A stretch of DNA of 64,000 bases from Phycisphaerae bacterium (GCA_014192545.1 BJHL01000001.1:1-64000); one strand, 5' to 3'; shown: positions 16,462-26,681, counted from the first letter of the stretch. Notes: generated by a model not told the origin, from the letters alone. Made by a program: numbers and translations.

Positions 16462-18006
16462 ATGTTCTGGACCTCCCCCACTCTCGCTGCCGGTGTTGCT
16501 GCACGTTGGCTCACGCCGACGCGTGAATTCACGCTTTCGCCGGGTGTTTGCACGGATACTCGTGCGATTGACGCGAGCAAGCTTTTTATCGCACTGCGAG
16601 GTGAGAAGCATGACGCGCATGCATTTCTTTCGCAAGTTGTGGCTGCGAAGTCGCAGTTGATTGTGATTGATCGAGAGGACGCGTTTGCGACAATTCGCGA
16701 GTCGGCGGCCCTTGCGAACACGAGTGTTCTGCTTGTGCATGACACAGCGGCTGCACTTCTCTCGCTGGCGAAGGCTTATCGCGAGTACTTGGGCACGCAC
16801 GGTACGACGTTCGTTGCGGTCGGCGGCAGCAATGGCAAGACTTCGACAGTGCGCATGCTGCAGTCGGTGCTTTCACAATCGCTTCGAGGCAGCAGTTCGC
16901 AGAAGAGCTTCAACAACGCCATCGGCGTGCCCCTCACGATCCTTGCGGCTCGTGAGGATGATCAGTTTGTGATTTGCGAAGTTGGTACGAATGCGCCCGG
17001 CGAACTTGAGCCGCTTTCTCGCACGGTGCAGCCTGACATTGTGGTGCTGACGAGTCTGGGACGCGAACATTTGGAGGGCCTTGGTTCGCTTGAGGGTGTT
17101 GCGCAGGAAGAGGCACAACTGGTCACTGGCATCAAGACGAGTGGCACGATCGTCACGCCGGCCGATGCTCCCGCGGATTTGCTTTTGACGGCGATTCATG
17201 CAACGCTCGCGCGTGAAGGAAAACATTCGCGGGTGATGACATTCGGTACGAGTGCGAACGCTGATACTCGCATCACCTCGCGCGAGCAGAGTTTCGAGGG
17301 CGTGGACTTCGGCCTTGCGGATGGCACGGTATTCTCGCTGCCTGTGTTGGGATTGCACAATGCAACGAACGCCGCTGCCGCGATTACGGTTGCTCGCGTT
17401 CTGAACTTGCCTGATGCGGCGAATCGCGAGGGATTGAAGTTGGTGCAGCCGCCTGCGATGCGACTTCAGCCGCACACGATCGCGACGACGACCGGCAGCA
17501 TTCGTGTCATCAACGATGCGTATAACGCGAATCCGGATTCGATGTTGGCGGCTATCGCAACGGTGCGAGAGATTGCGTGGGCGATGTCGAGGCAAGCGAG
17601 CAGTGTGTCGGCTAACGGCAGCAAGCCGCGACTGGTTTTGGTGTTGGGAGACATGCTCGAACTGGGTGTGCATGGGCCGCAACTGCATGCGGAGTCGATC
17701 GCCGCGGCGATGGCGACGAAGCCCGATGTGCTTGTGCTGCTGGGGCCGATCATGTGTGCGGCTGTGCCTGCTGCGAGAAAGATGCGAGCAAGCGAGGATG
17801 AAACCAATCTTGTAACGCATGCGAGCACTTCGCTCGATGCTTGCCAGGCGATTGCTGCGATGCTGCGTGCAGGTGACTTGGTCTTGCTCAAAGGTTCACG
17901 TGGTACTGCGGTTGAGCGCGTGTTGACAGCGTTGCAGGCGCAACATGCGAGCGGCGTGAGTGCGGGAAGAGGCGAACTCAAACCTTTTGCGCCAGCGAAG
18001 ATGTGA
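16462..18006 (+). CDS. murF: UDP-N-acetylmuramoyl-tripeptide--D-alanyl-D-alanine ligase
   Basis: 514 aa. The N-terminal substrate domain has GVCTDTRAIDASKLFIALRG. The P-loop is VGGSNGKTSTVRML, followed by SFNNAIGVPLT, which is diagnostic for MurF. The central domain has EVGTNAPGEL and the C-terminal domain has INDAYNANPDSM and LVLGDMLELG. It adds D-Ala-D-Ala to the UDP-MurNAc tripeptide in the cytoplasm. It follows murE in the same direction. Its stop is only 4 bp from the stop of the convergent glycosyltransferase gene, with no visible terminator between them. Confidence 0.96.
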   Translation: MFWTSPTLAAGVAARWLTPTREFTLSPGVCTDTRAIDASKLFIALRGEKHDAHAFLSQVVAAKSQLIVIDREDAFATIRESAALANTSVLLVHDTAAALLSLAKAYREYLGTHGTTFVAVGGSNGKTSTVRMLQSVLSQSLRGSSSQKSFNNAIGVPLTILAAREDDQFVICEVGTNAPGELEPLSRTVQPDIVVLTSLGREHLEGLGSLEGVAQEEAQLVTGIKTSGTIVTPADAPADLLLTAIHATLAREGKHSRVMTFGTSANADTRITSREQSFEGVDFGLADGTVFSLPVLGLHNATNAAAAITVARVLNLPDAANREGLKLVQPPAMRLQPHTIATTTGSIRVINDAYNANPDSMLAAIATVREIAWAMSRQASSVSANGSKPRLVLVLGDMLELGVHGPQLHAESIAAAMATKPDVLVLLGPIMCAAVPAARKMRASEDETNLVTHASTSLDACQAIAAMLRAGDLVLLKGSRGTAVERVLTALQAQHASGVSAGRGELKPFAPAKM

Positions 18007-18010
18007 CGGT

Positions 18011-20341
18011 TTATTCGCCGTACTTCATTTTGGCGTAACGCTTGTAGACGCCCGTTTGCTTGATCGCAACAATCATGCGATAACTGCGGCTGTTTTTGAT
18101 GCGGCTTAGGCGTTCGTGCGGCGACTGTTTCGCATCGAGCATCTTCCACTGGCTGCCCCATCGCGCCCGCGCGACGGCGTCGTACACCGGATTGTTCTTG
18201 AGGCGCATGACGGTGCGCCATGCAAAGCTCTGCTCGATCGCCGCGAGTTCTTGCTCGACCGGATGGCTGTGGGCATGCGCGGTTGGTTCTTCGAGCGGCG
18301 CTGGCGGCTGGGTGTGTTGCAACTTTGCGACATGTTCGCGCAGCAGCCACAAGTCCATGTGCTCGCGGAAGAACAGCCGATCCTTTTCAGTAATCGCGTA
18401 CGGCGCAACTCGTTCATAGAGCCAGCGGTGATGCTCGACCATGCGCGCGATCATCTCGCCGCGACGCTCCTGCGTTTTGCTGAGCATGCTGCCGCCGGCA
18501 TGCTTGCGATAGTTGAACAACGGCTCATCCACGCGCGTGCCGTGCCAGCCTTTGCAGAGCAGGCCCAGCCAGAAATCCCAATCCTCAAAGCCATGCACCA
18601 TGTCGGCGTTGTATCCGCCCGCTTCGAGCCAAGCACGCTTGCGGACAACAGCGGTTGCGACACTCATGTTTTCGATGGTGAGTCGCGCGGGCTCGTAAGC
18701 TGGACACTGCCAGGTTCCTTGATGCGCGCCGAAGTACTTCACGGTGCTGTACGCGTAACCCAGATGCGGGTTGGCTTCGAGATGTCCGAGCAGTTTCTCG
18801 ACGAATGTGGGCTCAAGCGTGTCGTCGGCATCGAGCGCAACGTAGTAATCAACGTCCATCGCTGCGATGCCGTTGTTGCGTGCCATCGCGAGGCCTTGGT
18901 TAGTCTGCCGCAGCAGCCTGACGCCATTGATTGCGATCTTCGGCAGGTGTTCGCAGGTGAATGCGTCGGTCCCACCGTCATCGACGATGATGATGTCATC
19001 GACCCTGCGAGTCTGAGCGTGGAGACTTGCAATTGCGTCGTCGATGAACTTGCCGTGATTGAAGCATGGGATGACAACGCCAACGCGCGGCACTCGAGCG
19101 GTTCTTGCTTGCATGCGTGCGGGAAGGCCTGCAGCTTCGCGTTCGCGATTTCGCTGACGGATGTATCCATCGCACAGATCGATGAACGACTGCGCGGTCG
19201 CTTCGGGCTTGTAAAGCGTCTTGACTCGCTGATGAGCCGCTTCGCCTATGTTCGCTCGCTGAGACTCACTCAGCCTGAACGCATTCGTCAAGGTCTGCGC
19301 GAGCTCTTGTACGTCACCACTGCGGAAGATGAAACCGCTGATGCCGTCTTCGATCATCTCGGCCATGCCGGTGTTGCTGCCTGCAACGACGCACGCTCGC
19401 AAGGCCATCGCTTCCAGACACACGTTTGGAAAATTCTCGAAAAGCGAGGGGAAAACACAGACTTTTGCGCTTGCGTACATCTCGACAAGCTGCTCTCGTG
19501 GTACGGCTCGCTGAAACACAATCCGCTCTTTCAAGTCGGTCGGCACCATGTGTTGCAAGACTGCGAGCAGGCTCGGCTCGCTCGCTGAAAGCGGCGTGTC
19601 GCCGCCGACCATTCGCAGTGTTGCGTCAGGACACGCACGCAGGAATGTGCTTGCCGCTTGCAACAAACTCTGCACGCCTTTGCGCTCTTCCATGCGGCCC
19701 ACGTAGAGCACTTCGTTGGTGCGTGGCGTGCCCGCTCGCGAGCGTTCGACGAACCGCCAGTCAACCGGATATGGATGAATCGTGATGTCGCGATCAGCGA
19801 GTTCGGGCACCAGAGCCTGCATCTCAGCAGCGAGTGCTTGTGATGGTGAAATCAGGTGATCGGCACCGATGATCGGTTCATTCTCAAACGCTTCAAGCAC
19901 TTTCGCACTTTGGCGATGACGGTTGTATCGATTCAGCACCACCAGAGACGTGTGCAATCGCACGATTGTCGGCGGGCGATCTTCACGCCGCGTGGCTGAC
20001 AGAAAAGTCGCCGCTTCGCCGCGATAATCACCAAATTCAATCACGTCAACTTCGCCCGCTGCGATCATGCCCTGCAGCACATCATGCACCATGTCGGCAC
20101 GAAGCTGCCAGAACTTCAGCGTTGCGCCAGGATCAGCACCAACCACGTGCGGCACAGGCATTCGCACGCATCGCACGCCCGCGTCGTTGCTGTCGCGACA
20201 GGGCGTGGCATGATCTGTGACCGTGATGACGGTGACTTCATGACCGAGTCGCGCGAGGATGCGCGTCATGGCATCGACGTATGTGCCGATGCCGCCGCCA
20301 AACTGCGGGGGAAACTCGTAGCTGACAAAAACAATTTTCAT
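18011..20341 (-). CDS. two-domain glycosyltransferase (GT4-GT2 fusion)
   Basis: 776 aa. Residues 1-385 are a GT-B glycosyltransferase of family 4 type: MKIVFVSYEFPPQFGGGIGTY at the start, VLYVGRMEERKGVQSLLQAA in the middle and PSLFENFPNVCLEAMA with the EX7E region. Residues about 405-620 are a GT-A family 2 domain: VGVVIPCFNHGKFIDDAI, IIVDDGGTDAF, and the metal-binding DXD-like YYVALDADDTLEP. A basic helical tail follows. It is last in the wzm-wzt-methyltransferase-GT operon and overlaps the methyltransferase stop (ATGA). It probably makes a polysaccharide or O-antigen-like chain at the cytoplasmic membrane; the sugars are unknown. Confidence 0.93.
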   Translation of the reverse strand: MKIVFVSYEFPPQFGGGIGTYVDAMTRILARLGHEVTVITVTDHATPCRDSNDAGVRCVRMPVPHVVGADPGATLKFWQLRADMVHDVLQGMIAAGEVDVIEFGDYRGEAATFLSATRREDRPPTIVRLHTSLVVLNRYNRHRQSAKVLEAFENEPIIGADHLISPSQALAAEMQALVPELADRDITIHPYPVDWRFVERSRAGTPRTNEVLYVGRMEERKGVQSLLQAASTFLRACPDATLRMVGGDTPLSASEPSLLAVLQHMVPTDLKERIVFQRAVPREQLVEMYASAKVCVFPSLFENFPNVCLEAMALRACVVAGSNTGMAEMIEDGISGFIFRSGDVQELAQTLTNAFRLSESQRANIGEAAHQRVKTLYKPEATAQSFIDLCDGYIRQRNREREAAGLPARMQARTARVPRVGVVIPCFNHGKFIDDAIASLHAQTRRVDDIIIVDDGGTDAFTCEHLPKIAINGVRLLRQTNQGLAMARNNGIAAMDVDYYVALDADDTLEPTFVEKLLGHLEANPHLGYAYSTVKYFGAHQGTWQCPAYEPARLTIENMSVATAVVRKRAWLEAGGYNADMVHGFEDWDFWLGLLCKGWHGTRVDEPLFNYRKHAGGSMLSKTQERRGEMIARMVEHHRWLYERVAPYAITEKDRLFFREHMDLWLLREHVAKLQHTQPPAPLEEPTAHAHSHPVEQELAAIEQSFAWRTVMRLKNNPVYDAVARARWGSQWKMLDAKQSPHERLSRIKNSRSYRMIVAIKQTGVYKRYAKMKYGE

Positions 20342-23130
20342 GCGTGTCCGCCGATGCTCCCATTCGCCCCGTCAAGTGTTGCCGCGCTTTTGCCGGTATA
20401 AATAGGATCAACCAAGCCCAAGGTTCGCGCGAGTCTGAACGCACGGCGAGCTTCCAACCCGTCAGCCTCGCCGCGAATCGCTTCAAACAGCGCACGAAAA
20501 TGGGCGGCAGACAGGTGCGCTGTTTGCAGCCGAGCAAGCAACTTGGTCAATTCCGCTTGCTGTACTTCGTTCTCGGCAACCAGTTCTGTCACGCGTCCGA
20601 CGACGTCATCACGCTCTCGCTCAAGCCCGCGCGCGTGTGCCGCCATCGCATCGCCATGGCTTCGAGCAACTTGCAATTGCTCAGCTACCGCTTCCCACTC
20701 GCGCGCGATGCGCTGGGCTTCATGCTGCCAGTTGTCACGATCCCTCGCCGCTTGGTTGACTTCGGCAAAAAGACCGTCAACCTTTGCCGCGAGTGCTTGC
20801 ACTCGCCGCGACTGCTCTGACCATTCACGCTCCAAACGCTTGCTCTCCGCCAGCCACACGTCACGATCTCGCGTGAGTATTGCTTCTCGAGCGGATGCGG
20901 CTTCGAGCCCGAATCGCAAATCATGAAACTGCGTTTCGCGTTCGCGCAATTGCGTAGCGACCTGCTGCCACTCCGTTGCGATTCGCCGAGCTTCGGTCCA
21001 ACCCGCCTGCGCTTGCACCAAGAGCGACTGCCGCGACACTTCCATCGCGATGGATGGTTCATTCAACCAGCGGTCTCCCATCGCCAAGGCTCGGCCGCAC
21101 TTTGCCGCCGCGTCCATGACTTGTGCAAGCTCGGCAAACGCGAACAACTGCGGCGCATCCTCATCGCCGATTGCGTTGAGCCACGAACCGCTCATCACTC
21201 GCTTGCACTCACGCACGCCGTGTTGCCACATCGCGCGTGCTGCATCAAGCTCGCCCGCTTGTGCGGCAAGCATGCCTGCTCGCCACGCGGCATCGATAGT
21301 TTTGGTTGCTAAAAGCGGCGAAAAAACACAAGTATCTTGCTTGGCGCAGAGCGTGAATGCTTCACGCGCAGCGAGCACGTTGCCGCGCGACTGCGCGAGC
21401 AACGCCGCAGCGTACTGATTCGAGACGAGCCATCGAAGGCTGTTAGCAGAGCCATCGCAATTGTTCGCGAATCGTTGCGACTCTGCCGTCATGTCGTCAA
21501 GGCTACTGCCAGACGGCTTGTTGAGCAGCGTTGCGTACAGCAGCACGCACACAGCAGCACCGTGATCAGCCGAGCCGGGCCTTGCTCGTTCGAGCACCCT
21601 CGTTGCAAGTTTCACAAGTTCGGCGTCGTCACTCAGCCGCATACCCATGGCCACCATGCTTCGCACGAGCCATGGATTGTCGTAGTCGCGTGCGAAGTTG
21701 GTGAGGTGGTAAGCCTCGCCGTCTCTCGCTGCATGATCGTTGATTGCTTGTGCGGGAAAAACCGTCTCGCGGTAGCCAACTTTGCTTCCTGCGAGCGGAT
21801 CTTTCATCAGCGTGATCAGCCACCACTCTGCTCGCACGTTGTTGCTTACGCGCTTGGCATCATCAAGTGCGACGCTTTCCAATACTCGCGGCTGATCGCT
21901 CAGCTTCATCCCGCCGCCCGCGGTTTGGCGAGTTGCACGCTCGATGATCCATCCATCGCCACTGGCGCGGACATCATCGATTAACTTTTGCCATGTGTAC
22001 ACATGCAGATGATGCGGGTTGGGGTCGCGTCCGCTCGCATCGGTCCAGTCGTTGGGCACGCTGGCGATGATGCGGCCGCCAGGAGAGAGAATTCGCTGGA
22101 ATTCGGCCAGAACTGAGCATGGATCATGGACATGCTCGAGTGTTTCGAAACACGTGATGAAGTCGACGGATGCGTCGGCGAACTGCGCCAGCTTCGTCGC
22201 GTCGCCAACAACAAATCGAGTGCGTTCACCGGCGTAGCAATCGTTCGCATACGCTATGGCGCGCGAATCAATATCAACGCCAACAATTTGCCGCGCGAGT
22301 GAGTTGGTTGCAAGCACGCTGCTCCCATATCCAAGCCCGCAGCTCGCATCAAGGACACTGTCGCCCGGGCGGACGAGTTCACTCGCGTATTGATATCGCG
22401 CCACATGCGCATCGGCCCGGCGGCCTGACCAGCGCAGCATGTCGTTATGCAACTGACTCTCGGCTCGCAGCGCATCCAGCGGCCACTTCGCTGCGGCTTC
22501 TAACGGCAGCTTCTCCAGCACCAGCGTCACACTCGCACCCTCGTGCTCGAACTGTGCATAAGGCAAAATTCGCATAGCCCGCGGGTGCTTGCGAAGGCCC
22601 ACGCCGAAGCACTGCTCCTCCCACCATGCACGCGGCTGGATTGTCAAATGCCAAACACCATCGCGATCTGCAACGGTGCTCACGGCGATGTAGACATTCT
22701 TCTTCGCGACTCGCGCGAGTTCGCGCAAAGCGGTCGTGACATCAGCAGGTGACAAATGCTCAAGCACGTCAGTACAAACGACGGTATCGAAACTCGCATC
22801 CGCGAACGGAAGATTGAGAATCGAGCCTTGCACGAATCGTCCGGGTGCTCGCAAATTCGCGGCATTAACCGCGACGGGCGCGACATCGACGCCGCGAGCG
22901 TCAACGCCTTCTCGCAAAAGCGCAAAGACCAACCCGGCCATGCCTGTGCCCACGTCCAGCACTGTGCCCATGCCAGTCACCAGCATCACGCGACGGGCAA
23001 GTTCGTTCGCGTCACCAAAGCTGTGTTGTCCCCAGCGATCTTCGCGGCGCCAGTATGCGTCGTAGGTCGCGGCGTAATCCAGCGGCTCAGCCGCGTGAGG
23101 TGTTGTCGGTTGCGGTGCGTGCTGACTCAT
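20338..23130 (-). CDS. double SAM methyltransferase with helical repeat and long coiled coil
   Basis: 930 aa. The first class I methyltransferase domain is at about 45-170 (VLDVGTGMAGLVFAL, VVCTDVLEHL). The second is at about 240-390 (VLDASCGLGYGSSVL, FITCFETLEHVHDP, LSPGGRIIASVPN). A helical region of about 430-640 resembles TPR-type repeats. Residues about 660-860 are heptad-rich and charged, predicted as a long coiled coil. It sits between Wzt and the glycosyltransferase with overlapping start/stop codons on both sides. In the E. coli O8/O9a systems WbdD, a methyltransferase with a coiled-coil ruler, terminates chains before export by a Wzt that recognises the cap. An analogous role here is inference. 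Confidence 0.85.
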   Translation of the reverse strand: MSQHAPQPTTPHAAEPLDYAATYDAYWRREDRWGQHSFGDANELARRVMLVTGMGTVLDVGTGMAGLVFALLREGVDARGVDVAPVAVNAANLRAPGRFVQGSILNLPFADASFDTVVCTDVLEHLSPADVTTALRELARVAKKNVYIAVSTVADRDGVWHLTIQPRAWWEEQCFGVGLRKHPRAMRILPYAQFEHEGASVTLVLEKLPLEAAAKWPLDALRAESQLHNDMLRWSGRRADAHVARYQYASELVRPGDSVLDASCGLGYGSSVLATNSLARQIVGVDIDSRAIAYANDCYAGERTRFVVGDATKLAQFADASVDFITCFETLEHVHDPCSVLAEFQRILSPGGRIIASVPNDWTDASGRDPNPHHLHVYTWQKLIDDVRASGDGWIIERATRQTAGGGMKLSDQPRVLESVALDDAKRVSNNVRAEWWLITLMKDPLAGSKVGYRETVFPAQAINDHAARDGEAYHLTNFARDYDNPWLVRSMVAMGMRLSDDAELVKLATRVLERARPGSADHGAAVCVLLYATLLNKPSGSSLDDMTAESQRFANNCDGSANSLRWLVSNQYAAALLAQSRGNVLAAREAFTLCAKQDTCVFSPLLATKTIDAAWRAGMLAAQAGELDAARAMWQHGVRECKRVMSGSWLNAIGDEDAPQLFAFAELAQVMDAAAKCGRALAMGDRWLNEPSIAMEVSRQSLLVQAQAGWTEARRIATEWQQVATQLRERETQFHDLRFGLEAASAREAILTRDRDVWLAESKRLEREWSEQSRRVQALAAKVDGLFAEVNQAARDRDNWQHEAQRIAREWEAVAEQLQVARSHGDAMAAHARGLERERDDVVGRVTELVAENEVQQAELTKLLARLQTAHLSAAHFRALFEAIRGEADGLEARRAFRLARTLGLVDPIYTGKSAATLDGANGSIGGHA

Positions 23131-24647
23131 CGCGCGTCCTCCGCCCGCATGTCAACATCTGCGCGCACCGTCGCGTGCATGCGCAAGTCGCACACGCCGC
23201 CGAAGAAGTTGCGGCTGGGATGCTCTCGCACTGTCAGTTCATCAGGCCGCTGCACGGCGACTTGAAAGAACGCGGCTTCATCGCGCCAATGCACGATGCG
23301 CTGTGACATATACGACAAATCGAGTTCTTCCACCACGGCTGCCTGCACTTCGTACAAGTCGGTCCCCAGCGTGCAATCAAAAACGAAAGTCACTTCAAAC
23401 TCGTCACCTGGTTCGAAGACTCGTCGCCAGAAAATGTCATCTTCACCGCGAGCGAGAGCGGCCAGGTCCTGGCTGAAAGTTCCCCACGAACAAATCTTGA
23501 CGCCTTGCTTGTTGCGGATCCGCAGCGCGACGTTCACACGCGTGAGTTGCTTGCGCACCGCAACTCGCACGCAGATGCGCATCGCATCGCCTGACGTCAC
23601 ATAGCTGATGGGCGCACCGTTTGCGTCCTGCACTGTGACGCGCACGACTTCTGCGTCAAGATCGCCGAATGAAGCATCGCGGACGCTGCGCAGCCGGACA
23701 GCAGTTGTGTTGCTCGTCGCTTTCTCGTTTGGTTTGCTCGTACCCAACGAGTCGCCCGTTCGCGCCTTAATCGCTCCCGCAAAATATCGCTTCTCTTCCT
23801 CGTGCAGCAACTTGCGGTACGCGAGCAGCACATCGCCACTCGCGCCGTTCGCCACCGGCTTGCCATGATCGAGCAGAATCGCGCGATCACACAGCGTGCG
23901 CACGCTCTCCTGATCGTGACTGACAAACAGCAGCGTGACGCCTTTGCTTCGCAGTTCATCAAGCCGCTGATAGCAGCGTTTCTGAAACAGCGCGTCCCCC
24001 ACTGCCAACGCTTCATCGACAATCAGCACATCAGGCTCAACCTGCACTTGCACGGCGAACGCCAGCCGCACCATCATGCCGCTGCTGTAGGTCTTCACGG
24101 GCTGATCAATGAATTCGTCAATGTCGGCGAACTCCACGATTGCCGCAAACTTGGCATCGACTTCGGCCTTGCTGAATCCCAGCACGGCGGCGTTCAAGTA
24201 AACGTTTTCACGCCCGGTGAATTCGGGATTAAAACCGCTCCCAAGTTCAAGCAGCGCAGCGACGCGGCCGGCGATTTCGACGCTACCCGTCGTCGCTGCA
24301 AGCGTGCCCGCAATGATCTGCAAAAGCGTGCTCTTGCCGCTGCCATTGCGCCCGACAATGCCGATAGCTTCACCGCGCCGAACTTCCAGGTTGACGTCGC
24401 GCAGAGCCCAAAAATCGCGGTAGTACTTCTTGCCGCGCCAGCGCATGAAGGCTTGCTTCAAGCGATCTTGCGGCTTGTCGTACATGTGGTAGCACTTGCC
24501 GACATTCACCAGCCGCAGCACGACCGGGGCTTGTCTGGCAGGTTGCGAAACGGGCGCCATGTCTGCCGCGATATCTGCGACAAAAATCTCTGCCGCCGCA
24601 GCGGGCAGGTCGGCGTCCACCGCTGTTGCGCGAGCATCAGAGGACAT
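23127..24647 (-). CDS. wzt: polysaccharide ABC transporter ATP-binding protein with C-terminal Wzt domain
   Basis: 506 aa. The nucleotide-binding domain covers about 40-290: Walker A GIVGRNGSGKSTLLQ, signature TYSSGMMVRLAFA, Walker B DVLIVDEALAVGD and switch His in LLFVSHDQESV. The C-terminal part (about 340-490) is a beta-sandwich of Wzt type (VTVQDANGAPISYV, GTDLYEVQAAVVEE), which in O9a binds the terminal modification of the O-antigen. It energises export of lipid-linked polysaccharide across the inner membrane with Wzm. It overlaps wzm by 11 bp and the methyltransferase by 4 bp. Having a carbohydrate-recognition domain beside a terminal-modification candidate is the main functional clue. 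Confidence 0.94.
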   Translation of the reverse strand: MSSDARATAVDADLPAAAAEIFVADIAADMAPVSQPARQAPVVLRLVNVGKCYHMYDKPQDRLKQAFMRWRGKKYYRDFWALRDVNLEVRRGEAIGIVGRNGSGKSTLLQIIAGTLAATTGSVEIAGRVAALLELGSGFNPEFTGRENVYLNAAVLGFSKAEVDAKFAAIVEFADIDEFIDQPVKTYSSGMMVRLAFAVQVQVEPDVLIVDEALAVGDALFQKRCYQRLDELRSKGVTLLFVSHDQESVRTLCDRAILLDHGKPVANGASGDVLLAYRKLLHEEEKRYFAGAIKARTGDSLGTSKPNEKATSNTTAVRLRSVRDASFGDLDAEVVRVTVQDANGAPISYVTSGDAMRICVRVAVRKQLTRVNVALRIRNKQGVKICSWGTFSQDLAALARGEDDIFWRRVFEPGDEFEVTFVFDCTLGTDLYEVQAAVVEELDLSYMSQRIVHWRDEAAFFQVAVQRPDELTVREHPSRNFFGGVCDLRMHATVRADVDMRAEDAR

Positions 24648-25533
24648 CAGCGAAACCTCGCTTACTCTTCATGAAGAACGCGTAGCCAAGTTGCAGCACG
24701 ACCGCGCCGACGACGGTTGCGATTATGATCGCGCGCCAATCGGGCATTTGGCCGTACAGGACGACGCCTCGTGCGCTTTCAAACACGCCGACGAGCGGAT
24801 TCATCGCAAGGGTGTGCTGGACCCATATCGGAGCTTTCTCCATCTTGGTCGCGGGGTACAGAATGGGTGTCATGAAAAACAGAATCTGCACACCTACCTG
24901 CACCAAATTGCGAATATCTCGCAGAAAAACGCCCAACGCGGCGAACACGTAACTGAGCCCCGCCGCCAGCAGCACAATGGGTAGCAACACGATGGGCAAT
25001 GCCCAAAGCGTGACCGAGAATCCGCCGCGCAGCACGCCGTTGGCAATCAAAAGCACGCACAGGCTGACGCCAAACAACACGATCCCTGCGACCAACTGCG
25101 CGATGGGAAGCACCTCGAGCGGGAAGACAACCTTCTTGACGAAGGTGGGGTTGTTGACGATCACGCCTGGACTGTTGTTCACGCTGGCGGCGAATATATC
25201 AAAGCAGATCAAACCGCAGAAGAGCGTCAACGCAAACGTCATTGTGCTTGCATCGGGCGCCCCAGCCCACTTGGCTTCCCACACGATTGCAAACACAAAC
25301 GTGTAAACCGCGAGCATGATGAGCGGCTGGAGCAACGTCCAGAAAATACCCAGTGCACTGCCGCGATTTCTTGCGGCGACTTCTCGCACCGCAAATTGTT
25401 GAATGAGCGAACGTTTGCTCCACAGGTTCGCCGTCATCGCGAATGGATTCAGCAACTTGCCCAACCCCGCTACCTCGCCCACGCGATGCATCTCAACCGA
25501 AGATGGATTGGCAGTCGACGTGGCGATGCTCAC
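24637..25533 (-). CDS. wzm: polysaccharide ABC transporter permease
   Basis: 298 aa. ABC-2 type permease: QQFAVREVAARNRGSALGIFW before the first helix is the usual cytoplasmic motif, followed by about six hydrophobic segments (for example LLQPLIMLAVYTFVFAIVW and LLPIVLLAAGLSYVFAALGV). It ends with a basic FMKSKRGFADVL. It forms the membrane channel with Wzt for export of lipid-linked glycans. First gene of the operon; its promoter should lie in 25534-25641, where I see no clear consensus. Confidence 0.94.
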   Translation of the reverse strand: MSIATSTANPSSVEMHRVGEVAGLGKLLNPFAMTANLWSKRSLIQQFAVREVAARNRGSALGIFWTLLQPLIMLAVYTFVFAIVWEAKWAGAPDASTMTFALTLFCGLICFDIFAASVNNSPGVIVNNPTFVKKVVFPLEVLPIAQLVAGIVLFGVSLCVLLIANGVLRGGFSVTLWALPIVLLPIVLLAAGLSYVFAALGVFLRDIRNLVQVGVQILFFMTPILYPATKMEKAPIWVQHTLAMNPLVGVFESARGVVLYGQMPDWRAIIIATVVGAVVLQLGYAFFMKSKRGFADVL

Positions 25534-25641
25534 GCAGTGTTCCTCATGGGTGCTCGGCGGCCTTCATCGGCCGTTCATGGCAAAGGGACATTATAGAGGT
25601 TTGCCGCCCTGCCATAACCCTGATGTACCACTGCCCGCGAC

Positions 25642-26586
25642 TTACTTGCCGCGATATTCGTCGAGCAGTTTGCGACGCTGCTCTGGGGTCAATTCCTTCA
25701 AAACCCGCTGGAATATCTCACGCCGATGCTCTTCGCTGGGTTTGAGTGCCGCCGTCTCGCCGCGCTCACGAACGATTTTGTCTATCTTCGCTCGTTGCTC
25801 GGGCGTTGCATCAATCAGCGTGTACAGCTCTTCACCCTGCCGCTGGCGCTGCTCGGCAAACGCATTGAACGCCTGTCCCATCTCGCGTCCAACTTGCCGC
25901 ACCTCGAAGACTTCGTTGTCGATGCGTGCGCGGATGCGCTCAGCTCGCGCACTGCCGCGCCGGGTCGTCGCGACTTCGCTCATTCCATCGCCCATCGCCT
26001 CGTCCGTCTGGTCACCCTTGTCCTCGCCCGCGCGCGTTGCCTTGCCGCGGGCTGCTTCCATGCTCACAATCGCGTCTTTGTACTCACTTACCATCGCGCG
26101 AAAGTGTTTGGCTTGCTCGGTTGGCACCAACGCCGCGAGCGCCTCGGCAAACGCCGGCTCGAACAGCGGCTTGGCAAATTCTCTCAGCGTCCGCACGCTT
26201 GCCATGCGTTGCTGGCGCTGCTCGGCTGTTGTCGGCGGCCCGCCGGCAAACTCACTTTGCAATTTCAAGAAGGTCTCGTAGTTGTCGAGCGTGATCTGCG
26301 AGACCAGCACAGCCCGCTTCGCAATCGCTTCGTCGACCTTTGCTCGCGTGGCATCATCCAGCGTGAGCAGCCGCGCCGCTGCGATCTCAGGCCGCTCTTC
26401 GAGTTGCTCGACATGACCTTGAAAATCACGCCGCACGATGCTGAGCTTCTTGTCAGTTGGAGCGACAACCTTGGGGCCCGCAAGCGAATCGGCGTCGTCA
26501 TCGCTGCTAACTGCCGTTGCGGCGCAGGTAGCGCAGCCGACAACAGTGACAAGTATCATCGCATACGAACGTGCAGCTGTGCGCAT
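25642..26586 (-). CDS. secreted Spy/CpxP-like helical protein, possible lipoprotein
   Basis: 314 aa from the ATG at 26586. The N-terminus has a hydrophobic stretch ending VTVVGCATC, so it is either a signal peptide or a lipobox-like site with Cys as anchor. The mature part is almost all helical and charged, with LTPEQRRKLLDEY and ATPEQRAKIDKIV segments recalling the LTxxQ repeats of Spy/CpxP periplasmic chaperones. Long Glu/Arg-rich stretches around 190-230 may be coiled coil. It is transcribed away from mqnC and toward wzm, 108 bp apart. The family assignment is tentative. Confidence 0.6.
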   Translation of the reverse strand: MRTAARSYAMILVTVVGCATCAATAVSSDDDADSLAGPKVVAPTDKKLSIVRRDFQGHVEQLEERPEIAAARLLTLDDATRAKVDEAIAKRAVLVSQITLDNYETFLKLQSEFAGGPPTTAEQRQQRMASVRTLREFAKPLFEPAFAEALAALVPTEQAKHFRAMVSEYKDAIVSMEAARGKATRAGEDKGDQTDEAMGDGMSEVATTRRGSARAERIRARIDNEVFEVRQVGREMGQAFNAFAEQRQRQGEELYTLIDATPEQRAKIDKIVRERGETAALKPSEEHRREIFQRVLKELTPEQRRKLLDEYRGK

Positions 26587-26681
26587 CACAAAACTCCCAA
26601 TGTGCATCTATCCGCTGTCAACATCGGTCTAACGATGCGGAGCGTCGCCCATTGCCAAGCCGCCGCCGGTTCTTTGCCGAT

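Noticed and set aside
14729..16504. 591-codon open frame antisense to murE
   Set aside because: Exact shadow of murE, with no recognisable domains and Arg/His-rich composition.
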